Shown here piece by piece: positions 1 to 7,232 of a DNA stretch of 64,000 nt. Made by a program: the position numbers and the translations under genes. Where the stretch lies: the NCBI RefSeq assembly GCF_002150685.1, contig NZ_MSSW01000032.1, positions 62,001 through 126,000 of the forward strand. Direction: 5' to 3'. The notes beneath the pieces were generated by a model, which made no database searches, had not been told where the DNA came from, and was given only the letters and a program-made list of their open reading frames with translations. Source of the stretch: Algoriphagus antarcticus (GTDB lineage Bacteria; Bacteroidota; Bacteroidia; Cytophagales; Cyclobacteriaceae). Every line of letters begins with the position of its first letter. Position 1 is the stretch's first letter.

Positions 1-126
1 GCTTGCTCCGATCAAAGGTTCTCCTCCACTAGTAGAAATTGAGCCACGAAGTTCATAATTGGATTGGCTATAAGCACTCAAAATACTGATGAAGTATAGT
101 GCAAAACAGGTAAAAACTCCCTTCAT
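1..126 (-). CDS. TonB-dependent outer-membrane receptor, N-terminal fragment (cut by window edge)
   Basis: Reading leftwards from the ATG at 126-124 gives 42 codons that run off the window. They encode a signal peptide (MKGVFTCFALYFISILSAYS) followed by QSNYELRGSISTSGGEPLIG. A short beta-type segment with R-G-x-I...G-x-P-L-I-G-A right after a signal peptide is typical of the carboxypeptidase-regulatory-like N-terminal domain of SusC-like and related TonB-dependent receptors, which import nutrients across the outer membrane. Only the first 42 residues are visible, so another exported protein with this domain cannot be excluded. Confidence 0.6.
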   Translation of the reverse strand, partial: MKGVFTCFALYFISILSAYSQSNYELRGSISTSGGEPLIGAS

Positions 127-403
127 AATTTTATTAAGATTGATTATTGATAAGGCAAAAATAGGGAGCGGATCTGAAATCACCTCATTTTATTTAGATT
201 AATTTTAAATAAAATTAACGTCCATCTGTTTTGTGAAAATTTTGAATGGAGAAAAAAGAGGTTGAACATCTTGAAGAAGGATGTTTTTACAACCGACACA
301 AAGTGATTTGCTGGTTTGTAGCGGGATTGCTATCTTCCATCAACAATAATAAGGGTTTGCCGTTAAGCATTTATCAAATCCATCTCCCACCCAAGTACAA
401 TAC

Positions 404-1081
404 ATGAATATTTTATCAGTTTCAAACCTAAGCAAGGTTTATACTAGTGGCAGCAGAAAACTGACTGTCTTAGACGAAGTTACATTTGATATTAAATCAG
501 GCGAAACCATCTCCATAGTTGGCCCATCAGGCAGTGGTAAGACGACTCTTCTCGGACTTTGTGCCGGATTAGATTCCGGCTCTACAGGTAGCGTTGTGTT
601 GGACGGTAAGTCGCTGGAGAAGCTTTCGGAAGATCAGCGAGCTGCGGTTAGAAATCAGAGCGTAGGCTTTATTTTTCAGAATTTTCAACTTCTGCCTACA
701 CTGACCGCTTTAGAAAATGTAATGGTTCCGCTGGAGCTGAAAAAGAGAAAAGATGCACGTCAAAAAGCGCAGGAACTTCTCAATAAAGTAGGACTTGGAG
801 ACAGAGGCACTCATTATCCTACACAACTTTCCGGTGGAGAGCAGCAGCGGGTTTCGATAGCCAGAGCTTTTGCCAATGAGCCAAAAATTCTTTTCGCTGA
901 CGAACCAACGGGAAATCTGGATACAGAAACTGGGGAAATGATAGAGAAATTGATTTTTGACCTCAATAAAGAAGAGGGAACTACACTGGTTTTGGTTACG
1001 CATGATTTGGAACTGGCAGCCAAAACTCAACGCATCATTCATATTAAGGGTGGAAAAATACAGGAGGATGCAAATGCCTGA
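404..1081 (+). CDS. ABC transporter ATP-binding protein, LolD/YbbA-like
   Basis: A 225-residue cytoplasmic ATPase that would power the FtsX-type permease encoded next. Walker A GPSGSGKT is at residues 40-47, the Q-loop glutamine near 92, the signature LSGGEQQR at 142-149, Walker B ILFADEPTG at 162-170 and the H-loop VTHD near 198. The full set of motifs and the length are normal for the LolD/MacB/YbbA group. Its stop lies inside the permease start (ATGCCTGA), so the two are translationally coupled. Substrate is unknown. The pair resembles YbbA-YbbP, which is linked to export, rather than a proven lipoprotein carrier. Confidence 0.9.
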   Translation: MNILSVSNLSKVYTSGSRKLTVLDEVTFDIKSGETISIVGPSGSGKTTLLGLCAGLDSGSTGSVVLDGKSLEKLSEDQRAAVRNQSVGFIFQNFQLLPTLTALENVMVPLELKKRKDARQKAQELLNKVGLGDRGTHYPTQLSGGEQQRVSIARAFANEPKILFADEPTGNLDTETGEMIEKLIFDLNKEEGTTLVLVTHDLELAAKTQRIIHIKGGKIQEDANA

Positions 1082-3596
1082 TTACGGATGGATTTTTAAG
1101 ATGGCTTTTCGGGATTTCCGAAAAAACATCTCTCGACTGTTGCTTTTCGTTTCTTCCATAGTGGTCGGAATTGCAGCTTTGGTAGCAATTAGTTCATTTG
1201 GAGAAAATCTCACAGCAGACATTGACAATCAGGCCAAAGAGCTTTTAGGAGCTGATTTGGTACTTGAAAACAACAAGCCAGTAGGCGATCAGACGATAGA
1301 TAGCGCGGCTACGCAAATGGCTTCCGAAGTGAATTTTGCGAGTATGGTTGCTTATCCTAAGACTGGAGCCAGTCGGCTTACTCAGGTTCGAGCGCTCGAA
1401 GGAGCATTTCCATTCTATGGTTTTTTTGAAACAATTCCTGCTTCGGGAGATGCGGATTTTCGCTCAGGAGGAAAAAAGGCCTTGGTAGAAAAGACGCTGA
1501 TGGCTCAGTTCAATGCGGAAGTTGGAGACCAGATCAAAGTGGGTGAGGTGCTTTTCGAAGTAGTGGGAGAATTGCAAAAAGTGCCTGGGCAAACAGGGAT
1601 TACAGCATCCGTAGCTCCTGCAGTTTATATACCAAAGGCTTATTTGGAGGAAACTGGTTTGATACAGTATGGTAGTCGTGTGGAGTATAGCCGATATTTT
1701 CAGTTTGAGCCGGGAACTGATGTAGAGGCGTTAATTAAGCCATACGAGGATCAATGGGAAGAAGAGCGTGTGGACGCGGATACTGTGGAGGACAGAAAGC
1801 GATCCACTGGTCGCTCATTTGCCAATCTTTCTAACTTCCTGAGCTTGGTTGCTTTTATCGCATTGCTTCTTGGCTGTGTGGGAGTGGCGAGTGCAGTGAA
1901 TGTTTTTGTGAAGGAAAAGTTGTCTTCAGTAGCTGTCTTACGTTGTCTGGGTGTTTCTTCCAGAGATGTCTTGCTGATTTATCTTACGGAGATCATCATT
2001 ATGGGCTTTGTCGGAGCGATACTTGGCGCTTTTCTAGGAACACTACTTCAATTTGTGCTGCCTGCTGTTTTCGCAGATTTTCTTCCGGTTGAAGTTTCCT
2101 TTTCTATCTCTTGGCTGTCGGTAGGTTTTGGTGTTGTCACAGGCTTATTTGTGTCAGTATTGTTTGCGCTTTTGCCTCTGTTGAAAGTGAGAAATGTGTC
2201 ACCAATGGCGACATTGAGACCAGAAACTGGCGATTCCACTTTGCTCAAGGATCCATTACGCTGGTTGGTAATTTTAGGGATTCTGGCTTTTATCTGGGGA
2301 TTTAGTTTCTATCTATTGGATCGAGTTGATTTCGCTTTTGGCTTTACAGGATTTGTGGTTTTTGCGTTCGGAATTTTATGGGGTGTAGCTCAGGCGATTA
2401 TCTGGGCAGTCAGGCGATTTTTACCTATTTCTTTCACTTATACCTTACGTCAATCCTTGGCGAATTTATACCGGCCAAATAACCAGACAGTTTCTTTGAT
2501 CGCGACCATCGGTTTGGGAACCGCTATGATTTCTACACTCTTTTTTCTCCAAAATCAATTGCTTGAAGAAGCCAAGTTTGCAGACAAAGAAGATCAGCCA
2601 AATATGCTGCTATTTGATATTCAAACGGCTCAACTCCAAGATGTGAAAGCGAAAATTGAATCAAGAAACCTTCCAATCATGCAGGAAGTGCCTATAGTAA
2701 CTTTGCTGCTGAATGAAATCAATGGAGTGGATAAAAAGGAAAATGAGGAGCTTTCGGACGAAGAAAATTACTCTCGCTTCCTGTACAATCGTGAGTTCCG
2801 TGTGACATATCGGGACACGCTCATTTCCTCAGAGACACTGGCAGATGGTGAATTGATTCCGATGGGCACCAGAGGTGACACTATTTTTGTCTCTTTCGAA
2901 AAAGGGTTTGCCACAGGAAATGGCTTGGCAATAGGGGATGAGATTGAGTTTAATGTGCAGGGAAGGCCGATCAAAGCTTTCATTGGAAGTTTTCGGGACG
3001 TGAAGTTCAATCAGGTTTCTACCAATTTCTTGGTGCTCTTTCCGGAAGGAGTATTGGATCAGGCACCGAAATTCCATGTGCTGATCACTAAAACAAAGAA
3101 TGACCGTGAAGCTGCCGATGTACAGGCTGAGATAGTAAGGGAGTTCCCGAATATCTCCATTATCAATCTGGGAACTATCGTGGAGACGCTGGAAGAGATA
3201 CTAGGCAAAATCAGCTTCGTGATTCAGTTTATGGCCTTTTTCAGCATTGCAACAGGGATTTTGGTATTGATCAGTTCGTTAATTATTAGCAAATATCAGC
3301 GGATGCGAGAGAGTATTTTGCTACGAACCTTAGGAGCAAGCTCGGCTATCGTAAGTAAGATTAATACGCTGGAATACTTCTTCTTAGGAAGTTTAGCTTC
3401 GCTTTCAGGGATCATTTTATCCTTTGGGGCAACTTGGCTGCTGAGTGAGTTTGTGTTTAATATCCCATTCAGAGGAGCTTGGTTTGAAGCAGCTATGCTA
3501 TATCTGTCGATCACTGTTTTGACGATAGTGTTGGGCTGGCTCAATGGCCGTAAGATTATCAATCAGCCACCGATGGAGATTTTGAGGGGAGATTAA
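1074..3596 (+). CDS. FtsX/YbbP-type ABC transporter permease
   Basis: An 840-residue inner-membrane permease. I place the start at ATG 1074 (MPDYGWIFKMAFRDFRKN), because it follows the purine-rich CAGGAGGA at 1061-1068 and overlaps the ATPase stop by 8 nt. A longer in-frame opening to 957 lies wholly inside the ATPase gene. One TM segment is near residues 20-43, followed by a long extracytoplasmic MacB-like domain. A central membrane cluster covers about 265-420 with more segments around 440-500, then a second periplasmic domain and a final FtsX core of three segments (about 735-830). Two FtsX cores in one chain is the YbbP/LolC+E-like arrangement. Substrate unknown. Confidence 0.88.
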   Translation: MPDYGWIFKMAFRDFRKNISRLLLFVSSIVVGIAALVAISSFGENLTADIDNQAKELLGADLVLENNKPVGDQTIDSAATQMASEVNFASMVAYPKTGASRLTQVRALEGAFPFYGFFETIPASGDADFRSGGKKALVEKTLMAQFNAEVGDQIKVGEVLFEVVGELQKVPGQTGITASVAPAVYIPKAYLEETGLIQYGSRVEYSRYFQFEPGTDVEALIKPYEDQWEEERVDADTVEDRKRSTGRSFANLSNFLSLVAFIALLLGCVGVASAVNVFVKEKLSSVAVLRCLGVSSRDVLLIYLTEIIIMGFVGAILGAFLGTLLQFVLPAVFADFLPVEVSFSISWLSVGFGVVTGLFVSVLFALLPLLKVRNVSPMATLRPETGDSTLLKDPLRWLVILGILAFIWGFSFYLLDRVDFAFGFTGFVVFAFGILWGVAQAIIWAVRRFLPISFTYTLRQSLANLYRPNNQTVSLIATIGLGTAMISTLFFLQNQLLEEAKFADKEDQPNMLLFDIQTAQLQDVKAKIESRNLPIMQEVPIVTLLLNEINGVDKKENEELSDEENYSRFLYNREFRVTYRDTLISSETLADGELIPMGTRGDTIFVSFEKGFATGNGLAIGDEIEFNVQGRPIKAFIGSFRDVKFNQVSTNFLVLFPEGVLDQAPKFHVLITKTKNDREAADVQAEIVREFPNISIINLGTIVETLEEILGKISFVIQFMAFFSIATGILVLISSLIISKYQRMRESILLRTLGASSAIVSKINTLEYFFLGSLASLSGIILSFGATWLLSEFVFNIPFRGAWFEAAMLYLSITVLTIVLGWLNGRKIINQPPMEILRGD

Positions 3597-3624
3597 AGGG
3601 GGAGGAATTTAGAATTGAAAATAT

Positions 3625-3661
3625 AAAATGGGGTCTCAAAAGGACTCCATTTTGTTTTTTT
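3625..3661 (+). terminator. Rho-independent terminator after the ABC operon
   Basis: A 12-bp stem (3625-3636 with 3642-3653, two G-U pairs) with a 5-nt loop is followed by G and seven T residues. It sits 28 bp after the permease stop. Confidence 0.75.
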
Positions 3662-3751
3662 ACCCCAATTATCTGAAATTAGATAAGATATTTAAGTATT
3701 ATTAATTAAGTTTAAGGTAAAATTGATTTCACATCTAATAGAAGATTTGTT

Positions 3752-4084
3752 ATGTCGTTGACTGAAGAGCAACTTTTAAAATTAAAGAAGCATATAATTG
3801 ACAATGCCCCAGAAATAGTTAAGGGCGCAAATCTAGAACGTATTCCTTAATATCCCAGAAGAGAAGATCTAAGGGATTATAAATGGACGTTAATTAGCGT
3901 TGCAAAGGTGGGCCTACTAGAAATGTACAATACTTCTAGTTCACATATTTTAAGGATAAATGGTGCGCCTGTAAATTACGAAATAGTAGAAAAAGTTAAG
4001 TTTTATGAAGCAGAGAATGAACTTCTAAAAGCTCATTTTGAAAAGATTGAAACTCAAAATTCTAAACTTATCGATAATCTTTAA
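3752..4084 (+). pseudogene. Small hypothetical protein gene split by an in-frame TAA
   Basis: From ATG 3752 the frame runs MSLTEEQLLKLKKHIIDNAP... to a TAA at 3848-3850. It then continues open in the same frame (YPRREDLRDYKWTLISVAKV...) to TAA 4082-4084, 110 codons in all. The second half is well-formed protein sequence with a charged helical end, which suggests one ancestral gene rather than chance. I do not recognise the family. It sits at the left edge of the accessory island. Confidence 0.5.
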
Positions 4085-4143
4085 TAATATTTGTTTTAGA
4101 AATTTCAGTGAATTAATAAGCTCCACAAGGAGCTCATTTTTCT

Positions 4144-4240
4144 TTAATAATGATGCCTACACTGCGCTATTTCTAATGCTTTGTCCTTTTCTCGATAGAC
4201 CAGTCTATGTTTACGGTCAATTCTTCGGGACCACCAACCT
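4144..4240 (-). pseudogene. Detached 3' end of a yoeB-type toxin gene
   Basis: On the minus strand this encodes GWWSRRIDRKHRLVYREKDK...AQCRHHY and a stop, the last 31 residues of a YoeB toxin. Positions 4141-4240 match 4921-5020, the 3' end of the complete yoeB gene downstream, at roughly 90% identity over 100 bp and in the same orientation. There is no start or upstream coding sequence, so it cannot be expressed as a toxin. The two copies bracket the MNT/HEPN cassette. Confidence 0.8.
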
Positions 4241-4277
4241 TAAGAAAATAAGAGACTGAAATTGAGTATATTTGAAA

Positions 4278-4613
4278 ATGGACTTATTTTCCTTAATAAA
4301 AGAAAGACACACCGATTTTGTTGACTTATGTCGTTCGCATAATGTTGATAAAATCTATGGCTTTGGCTCATCTATTACTGATCATTTTGATCCTATTTCT
4401 AGTGACATTGATATTATTGTAAAATTAAACATTGAAAATCCCGCTGATCGTGGCGAAGCTTTACTTTCGCTATGGGATAAACTTGAAGAACTTTTTAATA
4501 GAAAGGTGGACTTATTGACAGATGACTCAATTCGTAATCCCTATCTTAAATCAACTATAAATCGGACAAAAAAATTGATTTATGACGGAGAAAGAGAAAA
4601 AGTTTTTGTCTGA
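4278..4613 (+). CDS. MntA-like minimal nucleotidyltransferase antitoxin
   Basis: A 111-residue protein of the DNA polymerase beta-type nucleotidyltransferase family. The signature appears as YGFGSSITDHFDPISSDIDI, that is GS followed by DxD, with a third acidic residue in the KVDLL strand. Family knowledge: MntA antitoxins neutralise HEPN toxins by AMP-ylating a tyrosine in the toxin's RX4HXY motif. I use ATG 4278. A TTG two codons upstream is possible. The 3' end overlaps the HEPN start at 4582, the usual tight coupling. This gene is intact while its partner is not. Confidence 0.82.
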   Translation: MDLFSLIKERHTDFVDLCRSHNVDKIYGFGSSITDHFDPISSDIDIIVKLNIENPADRGEALLSLWDKLEELFNRKVDLLTDDSIRNPYLKSTINRTKKLIYDGEREKVFV

Positions 4614-4914
4614 CATATCCAGCTCGATTAATCTGATTGAGGACTTTATGTCGGAAATAAAGTCATTTATTTAATATCAAAAGGACTTAAAGACAAAAGG
4701 TGCACTTGAAAGACATTTGGGTATTATTGGTGACGCAGTCAATAAATTCCTAAAAGAATCAGCAACGAATCAGTTCGAAAATGCATCAAGAATAATCAGT
4801 TTGAGAAATAGGTTAATACATTCCTATGACAATATTGACGACTCAATAATTTGGTCAATTATCACTAGACATCTAAAACCACTTAAAGTGGAAGTGGAGA
4901 AAAAAATGGCATAA
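4582..4914 (+). pseudogene. HEPN-domain toxin (HepT-like) interrupted by an in-frame TAA
   Basis: From ATG 4582 the frame gives MTEKEKKFLSDISSSINLIE... to TAA 4672-4674, then continues open in the same frame (YQKDLKTKGALERHLGIIGD...) to 4914. The C-terminal part contains RNRLIHSYD, the RX4HXY ribonuclease motif of HepT toxins, and ALERHLGIIGDA, the usual helix before it. Total length of 110 codons fits the family. Unless the stop is read through, only a 30-residue N-terminal peptide is made from the first ATG. A start at TTG 4717 would give a truncated product that keeps the motif. Confidence 0.78.
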
Positions 4915-4923
4915 GGATGATTT

Positions 4924-5178
4924 TTAATAATGATGCCTACACTGCGCGATTTCTAATGCTTCGTCCTTTACTCTATAGACCAGTCGATGTTCCCGGTCAA
5001 TTCTTCGGGACCACCAGCCTGACAATTCATTTTTGAGTGGCTCAGGCTTGCCTATTCCTGTGAAAGGAGTTCTCTGACATTCCTTTATCAATGTATTGAT
5101 TTTTTTTAGCAGCTTAAGATCTGCCTCGAGCCAGTATTGATAATCACTCCAACCATTTGGATAAAAAATAACATCCAT
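4924..5178 (-). CDS. yoeB: YoeB-type mRNA interferase toxin
   Basis: An 84-residue RelE-superfamily toxin that in the characterised family cleaves mRNA at the ribosomal A site. The start MDVIFYPNGWSDYQYWLEAD and the end SGWWSRRIDREHRLVYRVKD...CRHHY match YoeB well, including the glutamate/arginine/histidine/tyrosine positions expected for catalysis. The ATG at 5178 is preferred over the TTG one codon earlier. It lies 12 bp after the yefM-like gene on the same strand, the standard antitoxin-toxin order. It is the only toxin gene of the 3.6-7 kb toxin-antitoxin cluster with no internal stop. Confidence 0.9.
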   Translation of the reverse strand: MDVIFYPNGWSDYQYWLEADLKLLKKINTLIKECQRTPFTGIGKPEPLKNELSGWWSRRIDREHRLVYRVKDEALEIAQCRHHY

Positions 5179-5190
5179 CAAAGTAGAGGT

Positions 5191-5445
5191 TTATGGTTCA
5201 ATTAAATCCCTTTTTACTCCTAGTCCTTTATTGGCTTGCTCAAGGACTTCGAGCAATCTCTCTGCATTTTTCGGGCTACTCATCAGGTAATATGTTTCCT
5301 GCAAGCCTTCGTAGTCAGACTTAGATAAGACTACGACGTCTTCTCCGTTAGCTCGGGTGACGTAGAGTGGCTTTTGATCATTGACGACATCATCCAAATG
5401 AGCCTTCAGATTCTGACGAAAATTAGAGTAAGTAGTAACATCCAT
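5191..5445 (-). CDS. yefM: YefM-type antitoxin (Phd/YefM family)
   Basis: An 84-residue antitoxin beginning MDVTTYSNFRQNLKAHLDDV, with the N-terminal Phd/YefM DNA-binding fold and VTRANGEDVVVLSKSDYEGL, a family hallmark. The acidic, probably disordered C-terminus would wrap YoeB. The gene is first in the operon and preceded by a TGTACA-type operator, consistent with autorepression. Confidence 0.9.
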   Translation of the reverse strand: MDVTTYSNFRQNLKAHLDDVVNDQKPLYVTRANGEDVVVLSKSDYEGLQETYYLMSSPKNAERLLEVLEQANKGLGVKRDLIEP

Positions 5446-5476
5446 AAATATGTAGGTTTTTCACAAAGTTAATAAG

Positions 5477-5497
5477 TTGTACGAAATGTTGTACAAG
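5477..5497. promoter_or_regulatory. Candidate YefM-YoeB operator with two TGTACA-type sites
   Basis: The perfect palindrome TTGTACAA (5489-5496) and a half-related TTGTACG (5477-5483) lie 32-45 bp upstream of the yefM start. The two hexamers are 12 bp apart. The E. coli yefM-yoeB operator is known to use TGTACA-core repeats, so this is the probable autoregulatory site. Binding is inferred. Confidence 0.6.
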
Positions 5498-5585
5498 TAT
5501 GTTTTTTGTGATGATGGAATTTTTGCGCGTATTTGATTAATTTGAGGTAGTCAATTATTTTTCAACCATCTAAACTGAACTAGAT

Positions 5586-6032
5586 ATGCAGGCTTATATT
5601 AACTTTTTGCTGGAGGATATTGCCTCTGCGTACTGTCCGGAGGATTATTTCAAAAAATCAGGCAATACTAGGCCTGAATTGGACTTAGAGCAAGAACTTG
5701 AAGAATCTGAAAGGTTTTTGAACTGCGATCGTGAACCTATATTTGAAGTCTATTGCGGATTGAAGCGGGAAAATTTTCCTCCTAAGGATCGACTCAGCGA
5801 GGACCAATTAACTCAGGTCACCGTAGCCTTTATCAAGATGATGAGTTCTTGGAGTCTTTTTGTTGATTTTCCAGATGATCTCCCACAGCCAATGCGATAT
5901 GAGTTATTGTTGGATATTTTACTAAAGCCTGTGATGATCTCACAGTACGGTTTTTTTGGCTTTGACTATTGTACCGGCAATCCTGAAGGCTGTGAATTAG
6001 GCGAGTATTGCCCGTGTTTGAAGATTGTTTAA
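5586..6032 (+). CDS. Hypothetical protein with cysteine-rich C-terminus
   Basis: A 148-residue acidic, soluble protein beginning MQAYINFLLEDIASAYCPED. The N-terminal half is helical and rich in Glu/Asp. The C-terminus is FDYCTGNPEGCELGEYCPCL with four cysteines spaced C-x6-C-x5-C-x-C, which could bind metal. There is no signal peptide or TM segment. I cannot assign a family. It is divergent from yefM, so the 140-bp gap probably holds both promoters. The open frame is intact, in contrast to several neighbours. Confidence 0.65.
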   Translation: MQAYINFLLEDIASAYCPEDYFKKSGNTRPELDLEQELEESERFLNCDREPIFEVYCGLKRENFPPKDRLSEDQLTQVTVAFIKMMSSWSLFVDFPDDLPQPMRYELLLDILLKPVMISQYGFFGFDYCTGNPEGCELGEYCPCLKIV

Positions 6033-6080
6033 ATTTTCCCAAAGTCAAGAATGATGAAGAAAGTAAACCTGTAGGTTAAT

Positions 6081-6642
6081 ATGGATGTAATCTGTATTTT
6101 TGAATTGCGAGGCCCAAATGGGAAATTATTTGCAACTCAATTTGAAGGCGAAGCGAAAAATGAGAGTGAGTTTTCTCAGAATGCATTTTCAAAACTTCGA
6201 TCTGAGTGGAATGATCCAGAATGGTTAAGGTCTTTCTTCGTTGCATTTTAAAAAAGATTACTACCGATTTTACAGCTCCAAAAGTGTAGGGAAGTTGGTT
6301 CGGGAGACAATATCCCTAGCAGATCACCTATTTTAAGTGCTAATGACTGCTGCCCTATCAGAAGAATTAGGTCATTTGTTTAAGCCTTTGAATAATTCTG
6401 AATTTGGGAATGAGTATGATTTTCAAAAGCTCAAGGCCAAAGGTGAGGAGTGAAAAATCTATTTAAGGATATATGCGGTAAGATATGGTGATGAATTCGT
6501 CATCTCAGGAGGTGCAATTAAGCTCACTAACTCTATGGATAACAGACCTCACACGAAATTAGAAAAGCATAAGATTGAAGCTGTTGTGGATTTTTTGAAG
6601 CAAAAAAATATGGAAGGCAAAATAGTCTATTTAGATAGTTGA
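6081..6642 (+). pseudogene. Decayed gene, probable toxin partner of the downstream XRE antitoxin
   Basis: The frame from ATG 6081 (MDVICIFELRGPNGKLFATQ) stops at TAA 6249. A +1 shift in the T/A run at about 6246-6255 restores a long frame (KKDYYRFYSSKSVGKLVRET...) that meets TAA 6334-6336 and TGA 6451-6453 but otherwise stays open to TGA 6642. The C-terminal part (KIYLRIYAVRYGDEFVISGG...KLEKHKIEAVVDFL) is good protein sequence. The ancestral product would be about 186 residues. It ends 6 bp before the XRE gene, the layout of HigB-like toxin / HTH antitoxin pairs. The toxin role is inferred from position only. Confidence 0.6.
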
Positions 6643-6648
6643 AATATA

Positions 6649-7011
6649 ATGATGCCAAAGAAATCTATTAAATCATTTAGTATCCAATCCCCAGAAAACT
6701 GGATGGAGAAAGTGGTCTGGAGAAAAGCCAACAAAGATTGGTTGGGAAAATCATCTGATATTGCATTCAGTATCTTGGATGCACTGGACAATTTGGGTTG
6801 GAACAAAGCCCGATTGGCCAAGGAGTTGGGAGTGTCTCCTCAGCAGGTAAGTAAATATGTGAGGGGAGAGGAGAATTTTAAGTTGGAGACCATCTGCAAA
6901 TTGGAGAATGTATTGGGAGTCGAATTGATCACGATCTTGACTTCAGATCAGGAAGTGGTTTTCTCTCAAGAAACGAATGCACTCAATGAATCTCCCGCTG
7001 CTGAATATTAA
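6649..7011 (+). CDS. XRE-family HTH protein, probable antitoxin
   Basis: A 120-residue protein with an N-terminal extension and a clear helix-turn-helix at about residues 47-85 (GWNKARLAKELGVSPQQVSK YV, then KLETICKLENVLG). It begins with two ATG codons (6649, 6652), 6 bp after the decayed gene. Family knowledge: antitoxins in reversed toxin-first operons have this size and HTH. With the toxin dead it may persist as a regulator or be on its way out. An inverted repeat at 7059-7103 follows it and could end transcription. Confidence 0.8.
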   Translation: MMPKKSIKSFSIQSPENWMEKVVWRKANKDWLGKSSDIAFSILDALDNLGWNKARLAKELGVSPQQVSKYVRGEENFKLETICKLENVLGVELITILTSDQEVVFSQETNALNESPAAEY

Positions 7012-7058
7012 GTCAAAAAAGAGCCAAAATCCTAAGCGGCTAGATGTTCCAAAGTAGC

Positions 7059-7103
7059 AAAACCATGTAATTTGAAAGTCAAACTTTCAGATTACATGGT
7101 TTT
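7059..7103. terminator. 21-bp inverted repeat, possible bidirectional terminator
   Basis: Arms 7059-7079 and 7083-7103 pair over 21 bp with one G-U and a 3-nt loop. The right arm ends in a T-run and the left begins with an A-run, so it could stop transcription from the XRE gene and from the convergent ATPase gene. A close copy stands at 8468-8501 on the far side of the ATPase gene. Confidence 0.5.
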
Positions 7104-7151
7104 TAGGGTTTATGGAAGATGTTTAGTGATAATTGATAGTCGAGCCGAACT
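7064..7151. repeat. Left flanking repeat of the AAA/DUF4143 gene
   Basis: This stretch shares its order and most of its sequence with 8468-8546: the inverted repeat CATGTAAT..GAAAGT/ACTTTCAGATTACAT, then GGGTTT, then GTGATAATTGATAGTC and CGAACT. Both copies are in the same orientation, so the gene at 7233-8450 is framed by direct repeats of about 80 bp. Confidence 0.7.
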
Positions 7152-7154
7152 TAA

Positions 7155-7187
7155 AACTCTTCCAAAGTTTTAAACTTTGGAAGAGTT
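7155..7187. repeat. 33-nt perfect palindrome
   Basis: Arms AACTCTTCCAAAGTTT (7155-7170) and its complement (7172-7187) are separated by one T. The counterpart region beside the right flanking repeat instead has two direct copies of an AACTTTGGAAAAGTTT-like unit at about 8551-8585. It looks like a mobile repetitive palindrome rather than a gene-specific site. Confidence 0.6.
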
Positions 7188-7232
7188 GAAAATAGAACTT
7201 CAAGACTTAGTATTTGAGCCATGCAATTTCTT

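Noticed and set aside
4038-4259. 73-codon plus-strand frame
   Set aside because: It covers the tail of the 3752 pseudogene and the reversed yoeB remnant in the wrong frame.
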